From the NCBI GenBank assembly GCA_964424115.1, contig CAYRHN010000004.1, forward strand, positions 62,001 through 126,000: a DNA stretch of 64,000 nt. The letters run 5' to 3'. This document shows, piece after piece, positions 8,048 to 15,050 of this stretch (the stretch's first letter is position 1; every line of letters begins with the position of its first letter). Under the pieces are notes generated by a model that was not told the DNA's origin, made no database searches, and saw only the letters and a list, made by a program, of their open reading frames with translations. This DNA is from CAYRHN01 sp964424115 (GTDB taxonomy: Bacteria; Chloroflexota; Anaerolineae; Anaerolineales; Anaerolineaceae). Both the position numbers and the translations under genes were made by a program.

Positions 8048-9252
8048 GCTTACCTACCATAGAGCCGATCCTGCCTGAAGACCCCGAAAGCCTGCCTCCT
8101 GCCCGCCGCAGGCGGCAGCAGCGCCGCGTTCTGCCGCCGGGTTCCGAAGGCCCCGTGCAGCGCATCGAAGAATTGGCTGAACGCGCAGCTCCCTCCTTTG
8201 ATTTCATTGCCTTCAGTGCCCTGGCTGGTCTGGTGGCGGGCTGTGCCATATTACTGGATGCCCCCGCTTTGTATGTGTTGGCGGCCTTGTTGGCGCCTTT
8301 CATGGCCCCGGTTGTCGGTCTTTCACTGGCTGCCGCTGTTGGTTCCTTTCGCTACTTATTACAGGCCTTAAGTAGTGTCCTGATCGGCGCTTTGCTGGTC
8401 TTTGCCTCTGGATCGTTGGTAGGCGCCTTTGCTGCCGGGATCCCAGGCCTTGCACTTCAGCAGGCAGGCTACCATACCCACTTCGCCTGGGTAGATTGGC
8501 TGGTGCTGCTGCTGGGCATGGCGGTTACCACCTACATCGTTGCCCGCGCGCCATCCGCCCGCACTTTTGCCAGCGTGGCTCTGGCCTATACCATCTACTT
8601 GCCCATCGCTGCTGCGGGTTTTGGCCTCACCAGCGGGGTGGCCGGCTTGTGGCCGGACGGTCTGCTGCTCTTCGGCCTGCATTTGGTCTGGGCGGTGCTG
8701 GTAGGCATTTTGATCCTCTTCCTCTTTGGCCTGCGCCCGCTTTCCGGTTCCGGATACATTTTGGGCATTGGCCTGGCCCTGGTGTGCGTGGCTGCCCTGG
8801 CTTTGTTTGCACTGGGCGGCGGTATGACCGGCCTGCGTTTCTCCCAGGCGCCTACGCTCACCCCTTCGCCCACGCTCACCCCCACCCCCGTTCCTTATAC
8901 AGCCACTCCCAGCCAGACCCTGCCTCCCACGCTGACCCCCAGCCTGACCCTCACCCCCAGCCTTACCCCTACCTCGACCCCCTCCATCACCCCCACGCCC
9001 ACCCCCATCACAATGGAGGTGAATGGCGGCGAGAGCGGCGGAGTGCGTGTGCGTGAAAATCCCAGCACCGATGCCGCTGCCCTCACCGTTCTGGACAACG
9101 GCACGCGCGTCTTTGTCCTCGACCAGACTGTCCAGGCCGGGGGACAGGTGTGGGTGCGTATTCGTTACGCTGCCAGCGACAGCGTTCTGCGCGAAGGTTG
9201 GGTGATCCAATCTCTGCTGGTCCCCTTGCGCCTTACACAAACCACCCCCTGA
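8044..9252 (+). CDS. DUF389-like membrane protein with Thr/Pro linker and C-terminal SH3-like domain
   Basis: The 402-residue protein has a short Arg-rich cytoplasmic N-terminus and about six transmembrane helices (residues 55-265), with the DUF389-like opening LYVLAALLAPFMAPVVGLSLA. A low-complexity linker of about 55 residues, rich in TPT/LTPS units, follows. Then comes a bacterial SH3-like domain (GGVRVRENPSTDAAAL ... GWVIQSLLV). This topology would place a ligand-binding SH3 module outside the membrane on a flexible stalk. It is translationally coupled to the HAD gene and followed 19 nt later by the phosphohexomutase. Confidence 0.7.
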   Translation: MSLPTIEPILPEDPESLPPARRRRQQRRVLPPGSEGPVQRIEELAERAAPSFDFIAFSALAGLVAGCAILLDAPALYVLAALLAPFMAPVVGLSLAAAVGSFRYLLQALSSVLIGALLVFASGSLVGAFAAGIPGLALQQAGYHTHFAWVDWLVLLLGMAVTTYIVARAPSARTFASVALAYTIYLPIAAAGFGLTSGVAGLWPDGLLLFGLHLVWAVLVGILILFLFGLRPLSGSGYILGIGLALVCVAALALFALGGGMTGLRFSQAPTLTPSPTLTPTPVPYTATPSQTLPPTLTPSLTLTPSLTPTSTPSITPTPTPITMEVNGGESGGVRVRENPSTDAAALTVLDNGTRVFVLDQTVQAGGQVWVRIRYAASDSVLREGWVIQSLLVPLRLTQTTP

Positions 9253-9271
9253 TAAGGAGTTTTACTGATCT

Positions 9272-10732
9272 ATGACCATTCATTTTGGCACCGACGGCTG
9301 GCGTGCCGTCATCTCTGATACATTTACCTTCACCAATTTACGTTTGGTGACCCAGGCCATCGCGGATGCAATCGCTTCCGGTTCCTGGAATGATGGGATT
9401 GAAACCGGGTTGCAGCCCGATCCGCGCAAAGCCGTTGTGGGATTTGATACCCGTTTTCTCTCCGACCGCTATGCGCAGGAAGTGGCGCGCGTACTGGCCG
9501 CCAACGGAATTTCGGTCTATCTTTCCCAATCGGATGCGCCCACTCCGGCCATTTCCTTTGCCGTGCGCCATTTGAACGCTGCCGGAGGGGTGATGATCAC
9601 CGCCTCGCACAATGCGCCGCGCTATAATGGCGTCAAGCTCAAGTCGGCCTACGGTGGTTCGGCTTTGCCCGAACAGTGCCGTCAGGTGGAAGTCTATTTG
9701 AATGACAACGAAGCCCGCGCACGCGGCCCGAACCTTATGGAATTCGAGTTGGCTCGCCAGAACGGCCTGATCACGCGCTTTAACCCCATTCCTGATTATT
9801 ACCAGCACCTGCGTACCCTCATCGATTGTGATGTGATCGCTGAGAACCCCCAGCGCATTGTGGTGGATTCAATGTATGGCGCCGGGCGCGGTGTGATTCG
9901 CGGTTTCTTGCAAGGCTCCGGTTGTGAGGTGCAGGAGATCCGTGGTGAATTGAACCCCGGTTTTGGTGGGGTGCATCCCGAGCCGATTGGCCGCTATCTG
10001 ACCCCCCTCGCCAGTGCGATTGGCACCGGTATGGGCAGCTTCGGCCTCGCAACCGATGGGGACGCTGACCGGATTGGCGCCATGGACGAACGCGGCAATT
10101 TTGTCGATCCTCATAAGATCATGGCACTCGCCTTGCGCTACCTGGTGGAAAAACGCGGTTGGCGCGGTTCGGTGGTGCGCACAGTATCCACCACCCGCAT
10201 GATCGACCGCCTGGCAAAGAATTACGGCCTGACCCTCCACGAGACCCCCGTGGGCTTTAACCACATCGCCGATTACATGCTTAAAGAAGATGTTTTGATC
10301 GGCGGTGAAGAATCCGGCGGGATTTCCTATCATGGGCATATTCCCGAAGGCGATGGGGTCATCATGGGGCTGTTGCTGGTGGAGATCGTGGCCGCCTCCG
10401 GCAAAACACTGGGCGAGCTGGTGGATGAGCTGTTGGAGCAGGTTGGCCCGGCATTTTATGAGCGTACCGATCTGCGCCTGCGCCATCCGGTGGCCAAGGA
10501 ACAGATGACCGAGCGGTTGGCCAGTGAATACCCGGCCGAGATCGGTGGGCAGCATATCGTTGAGGTCAGCCAGCGCGACGGTGTGAAATACATCTTCGCT
10601 GATGATTCCTGGCTGCTCATCCGTCCCTCCGGCACCGAGCCGGTGCTGCGCGTATATGCGGAAGGACGTACGCGCGAGATGGTCAAAGCGCTCCTTGGTT
10701 ACGGGGAGCAGGTGGCGGCATCCATCGTCTGA
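9272..10732 (+). CDS. Alpha-D-phosphohexomutase (phosphoglucomutase/phosphomannomutase family)
   Basis: The 486-residue enzyme has all four family loops. They are the phosphoserine loop TASHNAPRYNG, the metal loop DGDADRIG, the sugar-specificity loop GGEESGG and the phosphate-binding loop RPSGTEPVLRVY. It interconverts hexose 1- and 6-phosphates, feeding nucleotide-sugar synthesis for the glycan loci here. A GGAG-type ribosome site (AAGGAG) precedes the ATG. GEESGG favours phosphoglucomutase-type or dual specificity, but the substrate cannot be fixed from sequence alone. Confidence 0.93.
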   Translation: MTIHFGTDGWRAVISDTFTFTNLRLVTQAIADAIASGSWNDGIETGLQPDPRKAVVGFDTRFLSDRYAQEVARVLAANGISVYLSQSDAPTPAISFAVRHLNAAGGVMITASHNAPRYNGVKLKSAYGGSALPEQCRQVEVYLNDNEARARGPNLMEFELARQNGLITRFNPIPDYYQHLRTLIDCDVIAENPQRIVVDSMYGAGRGVIRGFLQGSGCEVQEIRGELNPGFGGVHPEPIGRYLTPLASAIGTGMGSFGLATDGDADRIGAMDERGNFVDPHKIMALALRYLVEKRGWRGSVVRTVSTTRMIDRLAKNYGLTLHETPVGFNHIADYMLKEDVLIGGEESGGISYHGHIPEGDGVIMGLLLVEIVAASGKTLGELVDELLEQVGPAFYERTDLRLRHPVAKEQMTERLASEYPAEIGGQHIVEVSQRDGVKYIFADDSWLLIRPSGTEPVLRVYAEGRTREMVKALLGYGEQVAASIV

Positions 10733-10760
10733 GCCTTTGCAGTAGCCAAACTTGAAAAGA

Positions 10761-10790
10761 ACAGCCTTTGACGAGTATGTCAAAGGCTGT
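10761..10790. terminator. Perfect 12-bp hairpin between convergent genes
   Basis: ACAGCCTTTGAC and GTCAAAGGCTGT pair around a 6-base loop. Only a weak T-rich tail follows (TGTATTT), so it is a probable terminator for the phosphohexomutase and the convergent gene, but a U-tract is lacking. Confidence 0.6.
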
Positions 10791-10813
10791 TGTATTTAAG
10801 GAAAAGGAGAAGG

Positions 10814-11482
10814 CTAGGCGGCTGTGCGCAGGCGGCGCGCAACGAAGATCACTACCAGCAGCAGGGCAGCCAGGCCGATCATCATCGGCAGGGCTACTTC
10901 GTCGGCAAAACCAGTGCCGGGCATGCCCCCTGTTGCGGTTTTAGCGATTGCCGTGGCAGTCTGTGCCGCTCCGGCGCTGAGTGTGGCAGTGGGCGTGGAG
11001 GTGCCGGCTTTCTCTTCCGCCTGGCGAGTTAGTTCCACCTGGGTGGCGTTGGGGGTTTGCAGTACCTTCGTCTGCGTGGCGGCCGGAGTTTCGGTGGGGA
11101 AGGAAATGACCGGCGTAGGCGAAGTGGTTACGGTCGGCGCGTTCAAGGTTTGGCGGGCAAACTCGCGATCCGCTGCCTGGGTGGCAGCAATCTCGGTGGC
11201 GGCCTGCACGGTTGCGGTGTTGGCTGCATTGCGCAGCGCCAGCTCCTGATCATATTCAGAGGTTTTATTCCCGCCGCCGAAAATGGAGAAAATGATCACC
11301 CCAATGATACCCAGGAGGATGATGCCGCCTAAAATGGAGATGCCCAGAATGAAGTTGCGGTTGCTGGATGGAGGGGGCGTTTCGCCGCCTTCTCCTTCGC
11401 CCTCAGCTTCCACCACAGGTGCGGTTTCCGGTTCTTCTTCTTCAAAACCTGCGAACTGGTTGTCATCATCAAATAGGGCCAT
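10814..11482 (-). CDS. Membrane protein with acidic N-terminus and MPGTG sorting-like C-terminus
   Basis: The 222-residue protein is not assigned to a family. It has an acidic cytoplasmic start (EEEEPETAP), a first transmembrane helix (about 45-70), an Ala/Thr/Gln-rich helical then Thr/Pro-rich exported region, then GGMPGTGF, a second hydrophobic helix and RRLRTAA at the end. The tail has the tripartite layout of an LPxTG cell-wall sorting signal (motif, hydrophobic span, basic end), with Met in place of Leu. It is the last gene of the eight-gene 10.8-19.4 kb run. GAGGAG lies 8 nt before the ATG. Confidence 0.65.
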   Translation of the reverse strand: MALFDDDNQFAGFEEEEPETAPVVEAEGEGEGGETPPPSSNRNFILGISILGGIILLGIIGVIIFSIFGGGNKTSEYDQELALRNAANTATVQAATEIAATQAADREFARQTLNAPTVTTSPTPVISFPTETPAATQTKVLQTPNATQVELTRQAEEKAGTSTPTATLSAGAAQTATAIAKTATGGMPGTGFADEVALPMMIGLAALLLVVIFVARRLRTAA

Positions 11483-11506
11483 GATTGCTTCTCCTCATTT
11501 CTTTTT

Positions 11507-11512
11507 ATTATA
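11507..11512 (-). promoter_or_regulatory. -10 element upstream of the MPGTG protein gene
   Basis: TATAAT on the minus strand lies 24 nt before the ATG at 11482. A conventional GAGGAG ribosome-binding site follows at 11496-11491. The gene could therefore be expressed separately from the operon upstream. Confidence 0.5.
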
Positions 11513-11533
11513 TATCAAATTGCAAGCCCGGCA

Positions 11534-12595
11534 TTACTTCAAAATATCAAGATTTGCCAGGGGAACGACGATTTGTTCATTATCTTCCATGCGAACCAGG
11601 ACCGAAGGCGCGCGCAGCTTGTTGGGCAGCGCGGAGAGGCCTTCCTGCACTTTCACCAGCGTGACGATCTTTCCGGCATGCGGCATACTGTTGATTCGCG
11701 CGGTCAGACCGGGGGTCACATCGGTCAGTTGCGCTGCTTCCGCAGCGTCGGTCGGCAGGGTAATGATCAATTCGGGGCGCTCTCCGGTCGTGCGGTTCCA
11801 GGGTTGGGCAAAAACGGTGATATCGCGTTTCTCGTTGCTGCTCAACAGTTTGAAGGCCGCGGCGTTGATTGGGATGTTCCCAAAGCCTTCCAGTAGCATG
11901 ATCGGAATGGAGGATTTGTTGGCTGCCGGGAGCAAATTGGCAGTCATGCTTCCCAGCACCAGCCCGCGCAGAGGCAGTTCGGCGGCTGCCTGCAGCGCCT
12001 CGGGTTGGCTGCAATGCCCGCACAGCACCACCGCGCCCCGCATGGAAACATCCAATCGGGCAGCGGTCAATTCATCGGCCGGATCACTGGCCAGGTTAAG
12101 TAGCACTCCCTGATCGATCCCACGGTTGCCCCACACTCCCTGGATCAACATGCCGTTGGTTTCAATTTCTGCGCCGTATTCGGTTAGCACTTCGCTCACC
12201 ACACCCGGGATGCCGGCCTTCAGCGAGATGGTCCCGCCGGGCATTTCTAAAAGCACCTTGCCGTTCAAGATGCTGATGATCTCTGCATCTACCGGAGAAC
12301 TGACGATGCGGGCAAATAATCCTTTGGATTGCGCGATGACATCCCCTTTTTGCAGCTTATCCCCTACCCGCCGTTCCAGAAAAGGCGCAAAATCCTTCTT
12401 CGCCGAAAGACCCAGCCCGCGGCGAATATCTACCAACAGGTGCTGGCCGGGTTGGCGGGCTTCCGCGATCACATCGGTCGGGTTGACCCGCTGGCCGGGA
12501 TGCACCAACACCTTGCCGCGGATGGGCAGGATACGCGTGCGTGAAATCAGGGTTACTGGAAGGATATGGGTGACAGCAGCTTGTAGCATGGGCAT
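11534..12595 (-). CDS. Conserved hypothetical protein with barrel-sandwich-like N-terminal half
   Basis: The 353-residue soluble protein has no signal peptide or transmembrane helix. Residues 20-150 read like repeated lipoyl/biotinyl-type barrel-sandwich strands (KVLVHPGQRVNPTDVIAEA, RVGDKLQKGDVIAQ). The middle contains VVLCGHCSQPEAL and small-residue-rich strands. The C-terminus resembles a KOW/SH3-like barrel (GKIVTLVKVQEG ... VPLANLDIL). No lysine sits in a lipoyl MKM context, so cofactor attachment is not supported. It lies 6 nt after the GlmL-like gene and probably works with it. ATG at 12589 may be the real start, because AGAGG sits better spaced to it. Confidence 0.6.
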   Translation of the reverse strand: MPMLQAAVTHILPVTLISRTRILPIRGKVLVHPGQRVNPTDVIAEARQPGQHLLVDIRRGLGLSAKKDFAPFLERRVGDKLQKGDVIAQSKGLFARIVSSPVDAEIISILNGKVLLEMPGGTISLKAGIPGVVSEVLTEYGAEIETNGMLIQGVWGNRGIDQGVLLNLASDPADELTAARLDVSMRGAVVLCGHCSQPEALQAAAELPLRGLVLGSMTANLLPAANKSSIPIMLLEGFGNIPINAAAFKLLSSNEKRDITVFAQPWNRTTGERPELIITLPTDAAEAAQLTDVTPGLTARINSMPHAGKIVTLVKVQEGLSALPNKLRAPSVLVRMEDNEQIVVPLANLDILK

Positions 12596-12601
12596 ACCTC
12601 T

Positions 12602-14341
12602 TTATTGGGCTGGGGGCAGATTGCCCAGCGCGGTCAACCATTTGCGGATCATGTCGCGCCGGCGGGAATCGTCTTTGGGAAGCTGCAGCGGGCGTCCGCG
12701 GCAGTCGATCACCAAGCCGCAGGCCCCGCCGGTGGCGTTGAAGCTGGTCAGCCGCTGACCTCCGTAGGGATTGAGCTCAACGCGCCGCAGCGGCTTGAGA
12801 TGCACGCGTACTTTCTTCCCGGCAGAGATTGGCAGGGCGGTCAACGAACCCTGGGTGATTTGGTGGGTGGTGCTGGAGCCGTTCTCGTGTTCCACACGCA
12901 CCGAGAGCACTGGTGTGCCGATTTTTTCGTTGCTAATTGGAGCGATCACGGTAGCCAGGTTGAGTAGCGCGCCGTTCTCGATCACCTGCACAGGTAAGAC
13001 AGTGTTAAATGTAGAGATCGCGCCCAGGGCTGGCAGGATCCCGTTCTGGTCAAGCGCCGCCAGGGTGATCCCGGCCGGTTGCAGGCTGTCCAGCAAAATT
13101 AACAAGGCCTGAGCGGCCGTGCTGCCGCTGGTCAGGATCGAGCCGCTGGCCAGGATCGGTTCAAAGGCCATGCTCATTGAAGGCCAGCGCACCAGGGAAC
13201 CTTGCAGCGCAGTGCGAATGATCTGCCGCGCCAGGGCCTGTTCGATCGCCAGGGCTTCGCTGTTCATTGGAATGCTGGCCGGGTAGAGTGCCTTTTGATA
13301 GAGATAGTCTCGCACATCAGGCAGTGGAATGTGGATGGGCAGCCATTGCGCCACCTCTTCCACTTTGTTTTGCTGCATGATCCCGCTGATTCCGCTCCCT
13401 ACCCCGTATGGGAAAACATTGTTGATCAGTTCGCCATGTTTGGCGGTTACCAACGTGGTCCATGCCGAGCCTACATCCACCGCCAGGACCGGTTTCGGGT
13501 CGTAGATGCCAGATAGGAAGCGGACAATATGTCCCAATCCGGCTGCTTCCGGCAAGGCGGGCGTGCTCAGCGTGCTGAGATAGCTGTCCAATCCGCCTAG
13601 TTTGCGTGTCCGCAGCCGTGTAAGCACCTGCGAGAGCGCTGCCGAGGCGGGATTGATGTCTTCAACGTCGATCGAGGGGCGAATATTGGGGGCGATGGTG
13701 GTGGGGGTCAATTTTTCCAGGTTCTCTTTGATCTTGGCTGCCAGCAACTGGTTGCCCACATAGAGAATTTCCGGACGCCGGTCAACCGGCAAAATGCGGC
13801 ACATCAGATTGACTAATTCCACCTGCCGCACCACGGAGCGTGAAGCGCCGCCGTCCGTGCCACCAGCCAGCAGCAGCAAGTCGGGTCCGCAGCGCACGAT
13901 CGCATCCAGTTGGGCTTCCATACGGCGGCGGTCGTTCAAACCCACGCTCTCAACGATCTTTCCATAAGCCTGCCCGGCCAGCCGCTGCAGGCTTTCCATA
14001 GACACTTCGTTTAACAGGCCGCTGATGACAATGTGCAATTCTGGACCGGCACTGTAAACCAATGCCATCCTGTCCACCCCGCTGCCGTTAGGCTGGGCGG
14101 GGATGATCAGTTGGGTATCTTCACCTGCCAGGACGCGCCCGGTGATCCCTTGCAGCTTGAGAATTGCCAGGTGGATGCCTTCGCGCACGTCCCGGAATGG
14201 GGCTTCATGGGTAGTGGGGGAACTGCCCACAGCGATAAAGTGATATTCCCCTTCCACTACATCGAAAAGCAAAGCGCGGGTATTGACCGACCCCAGGTCG
14301 ATCACCAGTACAGATTGAGCGTCAACAATGGAAGTTGCCAT
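12602..14341 (-). CDS. GlmL/MutL-like ASKHA-fold ATPase
   Basis: The 579-residue protein belongs to the family named after GlmL (MutL), the ATPase encoded with B12-dependent glutamate mutase. The N-terminal phosphate-1 loop is IDLGSVNTRALLFD (about residues 15-28). LLLAGGTDGG follows mid-protein. A second phosphate loop, AVDVGSAWTTLV, lies near residue 285, and ASGSILTSG forms the adenosine-motif region. No glutamate mutase subunit, B12 enzyme or MeaB-like gene is present; the partners are envelope proteins. Its role here is therefore probably different, perhaps as an ATP-driven chaperone or scaffold of the operon's membrane complex. The C-terminal 110 residues form an extra domain. Confidence 0.8.
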   Translation of the reverse strand: MATSIVDAQSVLVIDLGSVNTRALLFDVVEGEYHFIAVGSSPTTHEAPFRDVREGIHLAILKLQGITGRVLAGEDTQLIIPAQPNGSGVDRMALVYSAGPELHIVISGLLNEVSMESLQRLAGQAYGKIVESVGLNDRRRMEAQLDAIVRCGPDLLLLAGGTDGGASRSVVRQVELVNLMCRILPVDRRPEILYVGNQLLAAKIKENLEKLTPTTIAPNIRPSIDVEDINPASAALSQVLTRLRTRKLGGLDSYLSTLSTPALPEAAGLGHIVRFLSGIYDPKPVLAVDVGSAWTTLVTAKHGELINNVFPYGVGSGISGIMQQNKVEEVAQWLPIHIPLPDVRDYLYQKALYPASIPMNSEALAIEQALARQIIRTALQGSLVRWPSMSMAFEPILASGSILTSGSTAAQALLILLDSLQPAGITLAALDQNGILPALGAISTFNTVLPVQVIENGALLNLATVIAPISNEKIGTPVLSVRVEHENGSSTTHQITQGSLTALPISAGKKVRVHLKPLRRVELNPYGGQRLTSFNATGGACGLVIDCRGRPLQLPKDDSRRRDMIRKWLTALGNLPPAQ

Positions 14342-14350
14342 AGGTCTCCG

Positions 14351-15040
14351 CTACCCGAAAAGTTTCAGTACGGTCTCGCGCAGAAAGTCCAGGCGTTCGA
14401 TCAGCGCGGTGATCGCTGCGCCGTACACCCCGGCAAACAGGGCGCCGAGGGTGATGGCGATGAAAACCTGACCGAAGCGGGCAATCCCTTCCACCAGCGC
14501 AGGACGCTGAGGCGGGTTTTGCTTCAGCTTGCTGCGTGCGCTGAATTGGAAGTAGATCAATGCGCTCAAGGTGCCCAGCACAAAAACAATGCCTTGCAGC
14601 AGTTGCCAGACCGGACTGATTTGCTTCGCGGCGGCCTGGTTCAGGTCAAACTGGTTGATCGTGGCAACCGTCTGCGGTAACAAGGTTCCGAAGACCGCTC
14701 CGCCGATGATCACCGCCGCCCCCACTCCAACCAGGTAGGCCATGGAAAAATTGCCCAGGCTGGAAAAGCGTGGGGAAAGCTTGGTGAATAGCAGCGCCCC
14801 CAGGATCAACGGCAGCAGGCTGAGACCGATCTCTGCCAGTCCGCCACCGCTGAAGAAAGGTTGGAACAACCGTGGCCAGATCACCTGCTGGATCAGGATC
14901 ACCGTCACGAACCCGGCGCTCACGCCCACAAAGATATACGTGACAATACGGAAGAGAAAATTATCGCCCAGCAGATAGCTGAAGACCAGCAGGGTGAGGA
15001 CGAAACTAACCAGCATCCAGATCGTGTCTATGGTGGTCAT
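14351..15040 (-). CDS. Polytopic membrane protein of unknown function
   Basis: The 229-residue protein has about six predicted transmembrane helices, beginning TIWMLVSFVLTLLVFSYLLGD. A loop follows helix 2 (WPRLFQPFFSGGG) and a basic cytoplasmic segment (SARSKLKQNPPQRP) precedes the last helices. I recognise no named family. It sits 9 nt upstream of the GlmL-like gene and 10 nt after the PDWL zinc-ribbon protein, in the same operon, and is a likely integral subunit of the complex these genes encode. Confidence 0.65.
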   Translation of the reverse strand: MTTIDTIWMLVSFVLTLLVFSYLLGDNFLFRIVTYIFVGVSAGFVTVILIQQVIWPRLFQPFFSGGGLAEIGLSLLPLILGALLFTKLSPRFSSLGNFSMAYLVGVGAAVIIGGAVFGTLLPQTVATINQFDLNQAAAKQISPVWQLLQGIVFVLGTLSALIYFQFSARSKLKQNPPQRPALVEGIARFGQVFIAITLGALFAGVYGAAITALIERLDFLRETVLKLFG

Positions 15041-15050
15041 AAGCAGTTCC

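Noticed and set aside
8368..9240. A 290-residue minus-strand Gln/Gly/Arg-rich ORF.
   Set aside because: Antisense to the DUF389-SH3 gene; composition is typical of a reverse-frame shadow.
9869..10783. A 304-residue minus-strand ORF.
   Set aside because: Antisense to the phosphohexomutase, whose motifs are intact; high GC keeps the reverse frame open.
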